Below, piece by piece: positions 44,119 through 53,154 of a stretch of 64,000 bases of DNA (the stretch's first letter is position 1; the number at the start of each line of letters is the position of its first letter). Location: contig NZ_BQYL01000001.1 in the NCBI RefSeq assembly GCF_023706045.1, positions 930,001 through 994,000 of the forward strand. The letters run 5' to 3'. Origin of the DNA: Kangiella sp. TOML190. GTDB lineage: Bacteria; Pseudomonadota; Gammaproteobacteria; Enterobacterales; Kangiellaceae. The position numbers were made by a program, and so were the translations under genes. Below the pieces are notes generated by a model. That model had not been told where the DNA came from. It did no database searches and saw nothing but the letters and a program-made list of their open reading frames with translations.

Positions 44119-45948
44119 CTAGAAGCCGTAGAGGATCGGCAGAATAATGCTCAGGCTGATCCACATTAAGATCACCAATGGCACCCCGACTTTAATAAAG
44201 TCAGAAAATTTATAGCCGCCGGCATTCATAACTAATAGGTTGGTTTTATAAGCCATTGGCGTGGCGAAGCTCATATTAGCGCCGAATAAAACTGCAATCA
44301 CGAATGGCTCTGGCGGTAGGTTCAATTGGGTTGCAACGCTGATCGCAATAGGGGTGCCAATTACCGCCGCGGCATTATTGGAAACCACATTGGTCAAAAG
44401 CGCTAGCAGCAACATTAAACCACTAAGAATAATCATCGGTGGGGTGCCGTCAGTTGCCCAGACAAAGATTTCCGCAATATATTGAGCGCCATCGGTTTCG
44501 GTCATGGCGATACCCAACGCTAAACTGGATGCGACGATCAAGACCACTTGCGCTGACAGGGCATTCATCGCATCGCGCCAGCTAATGCAGTGGGTTAGGA
44601 TCATCAAGAGTGCGCCAGCTAAAGCACTGATAGCAATGGGCAAAATGCCGACTGCGGCGAAGAATACGATCCCCAACATGATCCACAAGGCTCTTGGTGC
44701 GCGGTGGGAGCGGGGAAGATCGGTGGTGGCGTCGAGGATCAGGATTTCGCCTCGTTTTTTAAATTCGGCAATTTCTTTTTGCCCGCCTTGGATCAGCAGA
44801 ACATCGCCTACGTGCAAGGTGACTTTGCCCAATCCTTTATTGTGCATATCAACCACTTTATCTGCACGATGTAAGGCGATAGCGACCAATCCATACTCGT
44901 TCATGAAACTTACGTCTTTGAGCGTTTTGCCCGCAAGCGGTGAACCTGGGGTTACTACCAGTTCCGAAAGCTGCTGATTTTCTGCGGTTAGCGGATGATC
45001 GTCATCCACCAAATGGCCTTGTTTGAAGAGTTTAGCGCCTAGAACTTGTTCATACTCTTTGAGTTTGTCGGGAGTATCAATCACCCTTAGTTTATCGCCA
45101 GCCTTTATTCTCGCATCAGGCATTGGAATAATGGTCGCGCCAGAACCACGCTGGATCCGTGCAACCTTCATCAAACCTTCGGTTTTGTTAATCGCTTCGG
45201 CTAGGCTTTTACCATTGACCCAGCTGCTCTCGCTAATGTGTAGCTGAGCGGTAAAGACTCGCGGCGAGGTGTCCTTCATGATGGCTTGGCGTTCAGGAAT
45301 AATTCGTGGCGCTATTAGCCATAAATATAAAATAGCGACAATCCCTGCTAATGAAGCTGGCAAGAAGAAGTCGAACATTCCAAACTTTTCCAGACCCAGA
45401 TCGGCCGCTACCGAAACCACTAATAAGTTGGTAGAAGTACCAATGGTGGTGGCCATACCGCCAATTAAGGTGGCAAAGCCCATCGGCATTAACAGACTTG
45501 ATGGGCTGGTATTCGCACGCAGGGCAACACTGATTAAAATCGGTAAAAGTAGGACAACGATAGGCGTATTGTTGACAAATGCGCTTAAAATCGCAGCAAT
45601 TAATAAGGTTAGTAAGAGCGAAAACAGCGGTGAAGCCTTCCAAATACGACCTAAAAAGCGGCCAATGGGTTCTAAAGCACCAGTGCGCACCAATCCTTGT
45701 CCAGCAACCATCAAGGCGCAAACTGCGATCAAAGCTTCGTGGCCAAAGCCAGTGAAAAACTCCATCGGCTCTAGGTGACCATTGTGGTTATGGAAGGGTG
45801 CTAAGGTAAAACCGATGGTCAATAACAGCAATACGATAACGCATGAAGTTTCCAGCGGGATATCATCCCGGCGGAATAAGAAAAGCGCAATAACTGTCAG
45901 AATCAGCACGAAAAGTGCGTGATAATTGGGCAATTCGGGAAATGGCAT
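44119..45948 (-). CDS. SLC13/DASS-type permease with RCK (TrkA_C) domains
   Basis: A 609-residue inner-membrane transporter. Two blocks of hydrophobic helices flank a soluble insert (about 210-410) with two TrkA_C (RCK-C) regions, recognisable by VARIQRGSGATIIPMPDARIKAGD and ELVVTPGSPLAGKTLKDVSF. The family transports anions such as sulfate or dicarboxylates with Na+. Conserved motifs FVNNTPIVVLLLPI and SNNAAAVIGTPIAI are the SNT-type signatures of the two halves. Substrate is not readable from sequence. Confidence 0.9.
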   Translation of the reverse strand: MPFPELPNYHALFVLILTVIALFLFRRDDIPLETSCVIVLLLLTIGFTLAPFHNHNGHLEPMEFFTGFGHEALIAVCALMVAGQGLVRTGALEPIGRFLGRIWKASPLFSLLLTLLIAAILSAFVNNTPIVVLLLPILISVALRANTSPSSLLMPMGFATLIGGMATTIGTSTNLLVVSVAADLGLEKFGMFDFFLPASLAGIVAILYLWLIAPRIIPERQAIMKDTSPRVFTAQLHISESSWVNGKSLAEAINKTEGLMKVARIQRGSGATIIPMPDARIKAGDKLRVIDTPDKLKEYEQVLGAKLFKQGHLVDDDHPLTAENQQLSELVVTPGSPLAGKTLKDVSFMNEYGLVAIALHRADKVVDMHNKGLGKVTLHVGDVLLIQGGQKEIAEFKKRGEILILDATTDLPRSHRAPRALWIMLGIVFFAAVGILPIAISALAGALLMILTHCISWRDAMNALSAQVVLIVASSLALGIAMTETDGAQYIAEIFVWATDGTPPMIILSGLMLLLALLTNVVSNNAAAVIGTPIAISVATQLNLPPEPFVIAVLFGANMSFATPMAYKTNLLVMNAGGYKFSDFIKVGVPLVILMWISLSIILPILYGF

Positions 45949-46106
45949 TCCTTAGCTACCCCCACAAATAGAGTTCATTCGTTATTGTTTGTTTTTTTCG
46001 CAGTCGAAGTTAAAACTCTACTGATTTATCGTTGGGGAAGCAATGATTTTATAGGAAATCAATCGCTTAAAGCGGTCAAACCGTGAACCTCACAACGGCT
46101 CTATGA

Positions 46107-46112
46107 TAGAAT
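46107..46112 (+). promoter_or_regulatory. Extended -10 promoter of trmB
   Basis: TAGAAT preceded by TGA and followed by TGCGCC, 33 bases before the GTG start of trmB. Confidence 0.5.
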
Positions 46113-46144
46113 TGCGCCAATTTTATCCACATGAGTAGCAGCTG

Positions 46145-46870
46145 GTGAGTCAGGACAAAGGGGTTGAAGCCGATATTGAAATTAACTCGATTGGTAAAAG
46201 GGTGCGTAAGATCCGTAGCTATGTGCTGCGAGAAGGCCGCCTAACCAAGGGACAACAGCGCGCTATGGATGAACTTTTTCCGCAACTAGGATTAGAATTT
46301 CAGCGCCAAGCTTATGATTTAGAAGAGGTTTTCGGCAGAAGTTCGGCGAAGGTACTAGAAATTGGCTTCGGTATGGGTAAATCGCTAGCCGAGCAAGCCA
46401 GTTGTGAGCGCGATAAAGATTTTGTTGGGATTGAGGTGCATAAACCTGGAGTTGGCGCTTGTTTATTACTTGCTGAAGAATACGAGCTGACGAATTTACG
46501 CGTGATCCACCATGATGCAGTGGAAATTATAGACTATGCTATCGCGGATAAGTCGCTGGATAAAATACAAATCTTCTTCCCCGATCCTTGGCATAAAAAG
46601 AAGCACCATAAAAGGCGTATTGTGCAAACCGAGTTTTGCCAAAAGTTACATAAAAAACTAAAAACAGGCGGTATTTTGCACCTTGCCACCGACTGGGAAA
46701 ATTATGCAGAGCATATGCTCGAAGTGCTTAACCCGCTACCAGAGTTCGAAAATCTTTCTAAGACTGGCGACTATGTACCTAGACCAGATTCAAGGCCGCT
46801 GACCAAGTTCGAACAGCGAGGACACAGATTAGGGCATGGGGTTTGGGATCTTCACTTTGTCGCTAAATAA
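46145..46870 (+). CDS. trmB: tRNA (guanine-N7)-methyltransferase
   Basis: Makes m7G46 in the variable loop of many tRNAs. The 241 residues start at GTG. The SAM motif is [15 protein letters not shown], the substrate-recognition segment is [18 protein letters not shown], and the end holds [17 protein letters not shown]. Divergent from the SLC13 permease gene. Usual length and motif order. Confidence 0.97.
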   Translation: MSQDKGVEADIEINSIGKRVRKIRSYVLREGRLTKGQQRAMDELFPQLGLEFQRQAYDLEEVFGRSSAKVLEIGFGMGKSLAEQASCERDKDFVGIEVHKPGVGACLLLAEEYELTNLRVIHHDAVEIIDYAIADKSLDKIQIFFPDPWHKKKHHKRRIVQTEFCQKLHKKLKTGGILHLATDWENYAEHMLEVLNPLPEFENLSKTGDYVPRPDSRPLTKFEQRGHRLGHGVWDLHFVAK

Positions 46871-47011
46871 TTACCTATTTTCTCCATAACTTTGTTACTT
46901 TTGATTTTTAATTCGGTCATTACCTAGTTAGTAGCTCCGCTTATTAAAAATCAAAAGCGACTCGTTCTGAATAAAAACATCTTAATTATTTAATGTAGCT
47001 GAAGGACGATA

Positions 47012-47392
47012 TTATCCTCGATCAATTATAGCTTCATTTAAAGCATGAACAACCTTGTTTATCCAAGTATTATCTTCACTGCTTAATGCTTTTGCTTCTC
47101 CTGAAGCTGTTTAAAGTAGAACATGAAATGTGGGTTTTTGTAGGAAAAACCAGCCTATACCTAATACAAGGCATATTATTCCCCCAGCAATTAGATCTCC
47201 TTTACCAGAAAATAATAGAACACCAATTATGATAAAAACAATTGGCCCCACCCTTGATGGTTTTTCTTCACTAGATTGAACGGAAGTGATGCCGCTCATT
47301 GCAAAGGTTTGTTTTGGTAAAATAAAGCGGGCATTAGTTACTCTTACTCCATCTTCATTTAAAAAAACAGATTCTTGATTTGATTCAGTCAT
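47012..47392 (-). pseudogene. DUF6232-like membrane protein gene interrupted by a stop codon
   Basis: The intact first part (47392 to 47111) is 93 residues: GVRVTNARFILPKQTFAMSG and a pair of helices (IVFIIIGVLLFSG, LIAGGIICLVLGIGWFF) typical of DUF6232. It ends ...FHVLL then TAA. The same frame continues past TAA with TASGEAKALSSEDNTWINKV and ALNEAIIDRG before a second stop at 47012, and that continuation is just what DUF6232 proteins have after the second helix. So one codon has become a stop. The 93-residue product may still be made. Function of the family unknown. Confidence 0.82.
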
Positions 47393-47583
47393 TTATAGCT
47401 CCTTGTTTTTATACTTTTGTTTAAATTTTTTTATATGCCTTCAACTACACTAAAGATTTTATAGTTAAAGTAATTTATGTCAATTTTTTTGCTGGAAGGA
47501 ATTTTCGAATCAATAAGATATTTAACTCCGCAGTTTTAAGGTCGACTTAAAACTACGGGAAGGTTGGATACTAGTCTTGGTAA

Positions 47584-48408
47584 CTATTGCATTCTTGCCT
47601 TTATAGTCGAGCCATCGCCTGCGGTTAAAATCAAGGCACCTGTTGGATCGAATTGGTAGCTTTCAATCTTATTGAGTAGGCTTAAAAAACGATATTCTTG
47701 GTTCATCAGCGCTTCGGACATACAGGCTTTTTTGGTGCTCATGGCCGGTTTGATGGTCAGCATTGAATTATCAATTTGGTAGGTTGCGCTGTAGTTATTG
47801 CAAGAGGCGATACCTGAAACACGCCCTGAATGATCAAACCTTAGGCTTAGCCGAGAGTTATCAATAATTCCTTTATTATCAATATCTTCCACTATCCAGT
47901 CTTTTTCTAGTAGCGGTTGACGCTTTGAGTCAGGCTGAGATATCGCAGCCGAAGTTCTTTGCAGCACGATAGTTCCTAGCCGGCTATTGGCTTGTTCGAC
48001 ATTGATCGGGTTGTGTGTGGTACTGGTCCATAATAAGTCACCATCGCTACTTCTGATAACTGCTCTTAGCGAGTAGCTACGCCCCGACTCTAATAGATTT
48101 TGAGCAAAAGAAAAGTCGAGTTTATAGGGCAGTTGGGTTTGTCCCAAGACAATTTCTTTGCTGCTAATTAATTCAGATGCTTTATCGGCAATCGAAACAT
48201 CCTCGACTCTGATAATAAGCTTGCTACCTGCTGGTGCCATCATTCTTTCGCGATAGAGCAGCTCGCCGCTAACCTGATGCTGGGCGACTTTATCAATTCC
48301 AGTTTGACTGCTGCTATTGCTCATATTCTCACCATTGTCCAGATTGGAAGTACATGCGAGCAAACCGCTACAAAGGGTTGCCGCTACGAATATTTTGGAT
48401 AATTGCAT
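47584..48408 (-). CDS. Lipoprotein with YbaY-like and META (HslJ-type) domains
   Basis: A 274-residue protein from the ATG at 48408 (MQLSKIFVA), preferred over an upstream TTG because it gives a clean lipoprotein signal ending GLLAC. A YbaY-type domain (about 50-145: VSGELLYRERMMAPAGSKLI, RVEDVS) is followed by a META domain (about 170-270) with the cysteine-containing GIASCNNYSATYQ and KKACM. Such lipoproteins lie in the outer membrane; META proteins are linked to novobiocin resistance and heat stress. Function here is unknown. Confidence 0.87.
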   Translation of the reverse strand: MQLSKIFVAATLCSGLLACTSNLDNGENMSNSSSQTGIDKVAQHQVSGELLYRERMMAPAGSKLIIRVEDVSIADKASELISSKEIVLGQTQLPYKLDFSFAQNLLESGRSYSLRAVIRSSDGDLLWTSTTHNPINVEQANSRLGTIVLQRTSAAISQPDSKRQPLLEKDWIVEDIDNKGIIDNSRLSLRFDHSGRVSGIASCNNYSATYQIDNSMLTIKPAMSTKKACMSEALMNQEYRFLSLLNKIESYQFDPTGALILTAGDGSTIKARMQ

Positions 48409-48582
48409 AATCTCTAACCTATTTATCAAATGAATAGCGCCACTATCCCATCAAGCTGTATTTGGATAGGGCGTTTGAGTTTAAATGATGTATAAAGAAT
48501 TACCTGATACGGTAGCTAAATCATAAGCTAGTGAGACTGAATAGGAGCTTAATAGTTCCTTATGTTAACAATGGCTATGGTA

Positions 48583-49026
48583 CTAGCTATGATCGATAGC
48601 CACATCATTGGGAAACGGTTTGCCTTGGCCTGTTTCTAAATAGTCTTTAAGGCTTAGCAAGAATACCGCCCACTTTAAATTACAGTGCGCGAAAAATGGC
48701 GAAGCTTCTTGCCAGTTGCTGTGTTTCATATGCAATAAAATTTGCTGATCGGTAACCTCGAAGCCAAAAGAAATTTCCGTCCCAGACCATTCTGGTGGCA
48801 TTTCGCCATAATGCAACCAGACCACTTTTTTATTTTCGATTTGCTCTTTGACCCGAAACTGGACGAGGCTGTCGTTAAACTTGAAGTCGATAATCGAGCG
48901 TACCCCAGCATCGGCGCCAGAAGTTTCGTGAGTCCACCACTGGCTTAAGCCCTGATCCGTGGTTAGCGCTTGGAACAGCTTTTCCGCCGAGGTTTTGATT
49001 CCTACTCTATGATAAATAGTTGGCAT
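48583..49026 (-). CDS. SRPBCC-family (AHSA1-like) protein
   Basis: A 147-residue helix-grip protein. YHRVGIKTSAEKLFQALTTD and GLSQWWTHETSG are the usual opening of AHSA1/SRPBCC proteins, and the end TGQGKPFPND caps the long C-terminal helix. Binds an unknown hydrophobic ligand. The neighbouring alcohol dehydrogenase gene lies 21 bases upstream on the same strand, so they may be co-transcribed. Confidence 0.87.
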   Translation of the reverse strand: MPTIYHRVGIKTSAEKLFQALTTDQGLSQWWTHETSGADAGVRSIIDFKFNDSLVQFRVKEQIENKKVVWLHYGEMPPEWSGTEISFGFEVTDQQILLHMKHSNWQEASPFFAHCNLKWAVFLLSLKDYLETGQGKPFPNDVAIDHS

Positions 49027-49046
49027 AGAACTCCTTATGATAAAAA

Positions 49047-50054
49047 CTAGACTTTAAGTACCACCCGATAACGCGCTTTGCCTGCTTTAAGGTGGTCAAT
49101 TGCTTGATTAACGTCTGGCAAGGCAAACTCTTCGGTCATGGGCGAAATTTGGTGGCGAGCGCAAAACTCTAGCATGGTTTTAGTCAGCGCCGGACTGCCC
49201 AACGGGCTACCAGAGACGGATTTTTGACCGCTTAACAGGCTAAAAGCGGGAATGGCCATAGGCTCTAAAACAGCGCCAACCGTATGCAGTTTTCCTTTGG
49301 CAGCTAACAGATCCAGATAGGCGTTCCAATCCAGCGAAACATTGGTGGTGTTTAAAATAAAGTCGTAACTGCCGTTATGCTGGGCCATAGCTTCTGAGTC
49401 GCGCGAGTTTAAAACCCTGTGTGCGCCCAGTGCTTTTAGCTCTTCGGCTTTGTCAGGTGAGGAGCTAAAAGCGGTCACTTCGCAGCCCCATTTATTCAGA
49501 AATTGTAGTGCTAGATGGCCCAGTCCACCAATTCCAATAACCGCAACCTTGTCGGTTGGCTTAACCCCCATTTGTACAATCGGGTTGAACACAGTAATAC
49601 CGCCGCATAGCAAAGGCCCCGCTTTAGCAGGATCCAGCTCCTTGGGGATAGGAATAGCCCAAGCCCAATGACAACGGACCGTGTCGGCAAAGCCACCATG
49701 CCGGCCAGTAATAGTCCCTACTTGGCTTGCACAAAGGTTATGGGCGCCATCCATACAGGGATTGCAGTGCATGCAACTTGACGCCAGCCAGCCTAAGCCA
49801 ACTCGCTCGCCAACCTTAACGCCTTTAACGGATTCGCCGACTTCGCTGACCACGCCAATCACTTCATGGCCAGGGATCAGCGGATATTGGCTCATGCCCC
49901 AATCGTTATTGAGCATGCTGAGATCGGAGTGGCAGATCCCACAATACTCAACTTTAATGGTTACTTCCTCGGCACCGATCTGGCCAAGTTGGTAAGAATG
50001 AGCTTGTAAAGATTCGCCAGCAGAAAGAGCCGCGAAAGCTTGTACTTGTGACAT
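49047..50054 (-). CDS. Zinc-dependent NAD(P) alcohol dehydrogenase (YahK/cinnamyl type)
   Basis: Medium-chain dehydrogenase of 335 residues that reduces aldehydes or oxidises alcohols. The catalytic zinc ligands are in YCGICHSDL and PGHEVIG; the structural zinc cysteines are in CMHCNPCMDGAHNLC; the nucleotide motif is VIGIGGLGHLALQF. NADP preference is likely for the YahK-like branch but is not settled by the sequence shown. It starts a unit with the SRPBCC gene. Confidence 0.92.
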   Translation of the reverse strand: MSQVQAFAALSAGESLQAHSYQLGQIGAEEVTIKVEYCGICHSDLSMLNNDWGMSQYPLIPGHEVIGVVSEVGESVKGVKVGERVGLGWLASSCMHCNPCMDGAHNLCASQVGTITGRHGGFADTVRCHWAWAIPIPKELDPAKAGPLLCGGITVFNPIVQMGVKPTDKVAVIGIGGLGHLALQFLNKWGCEVTAFSSSPDKAEELKALGAHRVLNSRDSEAMAQHNGSYDFILNTTNVSLDWNAYLDLLAAKGKLHTVGAVLEPMAIPAFSLLSGQKSVSGSPLGSPALTKTMLEFCARHQISPMTEEFALPDVNQAIDHLKAGKARYRVVLKV

Positions 50055-50119
50055 CAGAAAATTCCTTCTTCTAGCAAAACAGAAATTTAGCTTAGAATAA
50101 TCTGACTAAGATTGCCAAT

Positions 50120-51325
50120 TCAGAGTTCGCGGATTGAAATTTTTGGCGTGGCTAACGGCGAACTTTCTTGAATAAAACGTTGCAATAATTCGTTTAAAAA
50201 TAATCCGCCTTTTTCTGAAACCTGTAACCAGCCTGCGCGCGATTTAAGCAAGCCATCGTCAACGGCTCGATCAATCTCTGGTTGAATATCCGCTAACAAG
50301 CGTCCGGTTCTTTGCGGGTAAATAGTCGTCGGAACCCCTTCAATTAGGCGCAAAGCGTTCAACATAAATTCAAACGGAATTTCATGCTCAGGGATCATGC
50401 TGGTTTGCGCTACTTGTGCCCAATCCTGTTGTAAATAGTCTTTGGGATGGCGCTTTTTAGTGGTGCGCTGAATAAGATTAAGATCCAGCCGAGTTATTTT
50501 GCCATGCGCACCGGCACCGATACCTAAATAGTCGCCGAACTGCCAATAGTTAAGGTTGTGTTTGGATTGAGAACTCAGCTCAGTAGAATAAGCAGAGGTT
50601 TCATATTGTTTAAAGCCTTGCTCGGCAAGCAGTTGTTGTCCTGCTTCTTGAATATCCCATAGGGTTTCATCTTGCGGTAATTTTGGCGGCTGTTGATAAA
50701 ACAGGGTATTTGGCTCTAAGGTCAGCTGATACCAGGAAATATGTTGTGGTTTTAACTCTATTGCGGTTTTTAGATCGCCTAATGCTTGCTGCAAGCTTTG
50801 TTGTGGCAAGCCATGCATCAGATCTAGATTAAAAGAATTAAAGCCCGCCTGATGCGCAAATTCCGCGGCCGCTATGGCTTGCTCGGGGTTATGCACTCGA
50901 CCGAGGATCTCAAGATGTTTGGCATTGAAGCTTTGCACGCCGATGGATAAGCGGTTGACTCCAGCTTGGCGAAAGCCTAAAAATTTCTCAGCTTCAAAAG
51001 TCCCGGGATTGGCTTCCATGCTAATTTCGATCTCGCCTTCAAAAGGTAGCAAGGCGCGAATCCCGCTTAACAGTCGATCAATCGCTGCAGCGGAAAATAA
51101 ACTGGGTGTGCCGCCGCCAATAAAAATACTGTGCAGACGTCGCCCCCAAACCTTGGGTACTTCCTGTGCTAAATCTTCCAACAAGCGCTCCACATATTGT
51201 TGCTCAGGAATATCGCTAAGCTGTTGGCCTTGTTTTATGCCGTGGGAATTAAAGTCGCAATAGGGGCACTTCTTGATGCACCAAGGAAGATGAACATAAA
51301 GCGAAAGTGGCGGATTGGTTAGCAT
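50120..51325 (-). CDS. hemW: Radical SAM heme chaperone HemW
   Basis: Radical SAM protein that inserts or handles heme and was formerly annotated as an oxygen-independent coproporphyrinogen III oxidase. The 401 residues open LSLYVHLPWCIKKCPYCDFN with the C-x3-C-x2-C cluster motif, and continue with FIGGGTPSLF and ISMEANPGTFE. It follows rdgB by six bases, the usual gammaproteobacterial pairing. Confidence 0.95.
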   Translation of the reverse strand: MLTNPPLSLYVHLPWCIKKCPYCDFNSHGIKQGQQLSDIPEQQYVERLLEDLAQEVPKVWGRRLHSIFIGGGTPSLFSAAAIDRLLSGIRALLPFEGEIEISMEANPGTFEAEKFLGFRQAGVNRLSIGVQSFNAKHLEILGRVHNPEQAIAAAEFAHQAGFNSFNLDLMHGLPQQSLQQALGDLKTAIELKPQHISWYQLTLEPNTLFYQQPPKLPQDETLWDIQEAGQQLLAEQGFKQYETSAYSTELSSQSKHNLNYWQFGDYLGIGAGAHGKITRLDLNLIQRTTKKRHPKDYLQQDWAQVAQTSMIPEHEIPFEFMLNALRLIEGVPTTIYPQRTGRLLADIQPEIDRAVDDGLLKSRAGWLQVSEKGGLFLNELLQRFIQESSPLATPKISIREL

Positions 51326-51331
51326 TGTTAG

Positions 51332-51961
51332 TTAGGTTGATGAGGCTTCGGGTAAATATTTGGGTAGCTGCGCCATCAGCTCACGCAAGGCTTTGCCGCG
51401 ATGACTAATGTTAGCTTTTTCTTCAGGCGTTAGTTCAGCAGAGGCACATTGATGTTCGGGGCACCAAAATAAGGGATCATATCCAAAACCACCACTGCCG
51501 ATTTCTGCTTCTAAAATTCGCCCTTGCCAACTACCGTGGCAAATCAAAGGGGTTGGATCTTGCGCGTGGCGCATAAATACTAAGATGCATTGATAGCGGC
51601 CAGTTCTTTTTTCGGCGGCAACGCCTTTAAGTTTTTCCACTAACAAGTCATTATTCGCTTGATCAGGATTGTCGGTTTTTATGCCATGCATAGTGGCAAA
51701 GCGCGCGGAATAAATCCCTGGCTGACCCTTTAAGAAGTCCACTTCAATTCCCGAATCATCAGCAATCGCGGGCAGACCCGTTACTTCGGCCGCATGGCGC
51801 GCTTTGATAATGGCATTTTCAACAAAAGTGGTGCCCGTTTCCGGCACATCCGCAACCCCGAGCTCAGTTTGCGGAATAATTTGATGATTAAAGGGTGCTA
51901 ACAACTCAGTCAGCTCTTTAACTTTTTTGGCATTACTAGAGGCGAGCACAATTTTTTGCAT
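51332..51961 (-). CDS. rdgB: dITP/XTP pyrophosphatase RdgB
   Basis: Hydrolyses non-canonical purine triphosphates (dITP, XTP). The start at ATG 51961 (MQKIVLASSNAKKVKEL) is preferred over an upstream TTG since GTGAG is well placed and the family begins there. It has 209 residues. Later motifs are ADDSGIEVDFLKGQPGIYSA and SGGFGYDPLFW. The hairpin at 52019-52046 separates it from DUF4426. Confidence 0.96.
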   Translation of the reverse strand: MQKIVLASSNAKKVKELTELLAPFNHQIIPQTELGVADVPETGTTFVENAIIKARHAAEVTGLPAIADDSGIEVDFLKGQPGIYSARFATMHGIKTDNPDQANNDLLVEKLKGVAAEKRTGRYQCILVFMRHAQDPTPLICHGSWQGRILEAEIGSGGFGYDPLFWCPEHQCASAELTPEEKANISHRGKALRELMAQLPKYLPEASST

Positions 51962-52018
51962 GGGTTTACTCACAGCTTTAGACAAGGTTTAAATACTTCT
52001 TACAGGTGATTATAAAGC

Positions 52019-52046
52019 AAAAAGGTCGCGAGTAAGCGACCTTTTT
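52019..52046. terminator. Bidirectional hairpin between DUF4426 and rdgB
   Basis: Perfect 11-bp stem AAAAAGGTCGC/GCGACCTTTTT with loop GAGTAA. It ends the yggS-proC-yggT-DUF4426 transcript before rdgB-hemW. Confidence 0.88.
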
Positions 52047-52075
52047 GAGTTCAGTGTTATCGAGCTAGTAAAATA

Positions 52076-52525
52076 TTATTCTTTATGGAATTTTTGATCC
52101 AGCTTTAACTCAATGGGGTTGGCTTCACCTGGCAGTCGTATATTAAAAGTCAACTCAGTATTTTCTTCAGGCCGAAATTGAAAATCTGCCAAGTAGTAGA
52201 TGGCGTTATCTTCACGAATTTCGCGAAAAGCTAAATCTTCGTATTGCGACAAATTATTTTTGGCGCGACCTTGTATGTTAGCTTTAATTGGATCGGGCGT
52301 ATTAGTTGGGTTGTGCCGATGAACGGCTACGTTGATCACGCCGGTAGTGCCGGAGCGCGGGATCTTGTATGAATTGGCAATGTTCGGCTGTAAAAATGTG
52401 CTGTTAAAAGCATTGTAATAAATAACGTAATCACCGACCCGCTTTTCTTCGGCGGTTAAGGCCGTTGAAAACAAGCTGGTAACAATCGCAATAACCATTG
52501 CAACAGAGGTATAAGCTAAACGCAT
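52076..52525 (-). CDS. DUF4426 periplasmic protein
   Basis: A 149-residue exported protein: signal peptide (VAMVIAIVTSLFSTALTAEE), then VGDYVIYYNAFNSTFLQP, AVHRHNPTNTPDPIKANIQG and the end. These are the DUF4426 hallmarks. The family always sits near yggT-proC in Gammaproteobacteria; function unknown. It is 28 bases after yggT. Confidence 0.92.
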   Translation of the reverse strand: MRLAYTSVAMVIAIVTSLFSTALTAEEKRVGDYVIYYNAFNSTFLQPNIANSYKIPRSGTTGVINVAVHRHNPTNTPDPIKANIQGRAKNNLSQYEDLAFREIREDNAIYYLADFQFRPEENTELTFNIRLPGEANPIELKLDQKFHKE

Positions 52526-52553
52526 AACAAACTCCTTGTGATCGAGTTAATCA

Positions 52554-53123
52554 TCAGGCCAAAAATTTAGCCGCGAGATTAACTAAAAAACTTTGTGAAT
52601 AGATTAACACAAGTAGCACTATCATTGGCGTGATATCTATCGCACCTCCAATCGGTGGAATGATTTTTCGTAAAGGTTGTAGTACTGGATTAGTGACCTG
52701 ATGTAAAAAAGCATAGGCCGGATTATATTGGCCGCCGGATAAAAAACTCGCCAACATCAGGCCGATAAATAAAACGGTGAGTAGGGTAATAATATTGACT
52801 AGTAAGCCGGCAAAAGCAGGAAAACCCAGTAACACCGTGACTAGATAATACTTAGCACTCAAAGGTTGCCCTAACATGGAACTGATAACAAAAAACTTCA
52901 AAGTTAGAATGACGAGCGCAATAATCAAAGCGGTTAGATTAAATTTGCCTAAATCGGGAATAAGCGAGCGCAAAGGATTTAATATGGGATAAGTAAATTT
53001 ATGGATCAACTGCGCTAAAGGGTTGTTAAAGTCAGCGCGCGCCAGTTGCAGTAAAATTCTGACCAAGAAAATCATGCATAAAAGGTTGCCCAGATGTTCG
53101 ATAATTTGAATGAAAACGTTCAT
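52554..53123 (-). CDS. yggT: YggT family membrane protein
   Basis: A 189-residue inner-membrane protein with two YGGT repeats, each carrying RxxPL or N-P-L-R: FTYPILNPLRSLIPDLG in the first and VTNPVLQPLRKIIPPIGG in the second. Linked to osmotic tolerance and to envelope processes, but poorly understood. Follows proC after 31 bases on the minus strand. Confidence 0.95.
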   Translation of the reverse strand: MNVFIQIIEHLGNLLCMIFLVRILLQLARADFNNPLAQLIHKFTYPILNPLRSLIPDLGKFNLTALIIALVILTLKFFVISSMLGQPLSAKYYLVTVLLGFPAFAGLLVNIITLLTVLFIGLMLASFLSGGQYNPAYAFLHQVTNPVLQPLRKIIPPIGGAIDITPMIVLLVLIYSQSFLVNLAAKFLA

Positions 53124-53154
53124 GAAGTAAGCCTTAGACTCCGATATAAATTAT

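Noticed and set aside
45293-45721. Long reading frames inside the SLC13 permease gene on both strands
   Set aside because: They are shadows of the real gene: no recognisable domains, and the translated text does not resemble any protein family.
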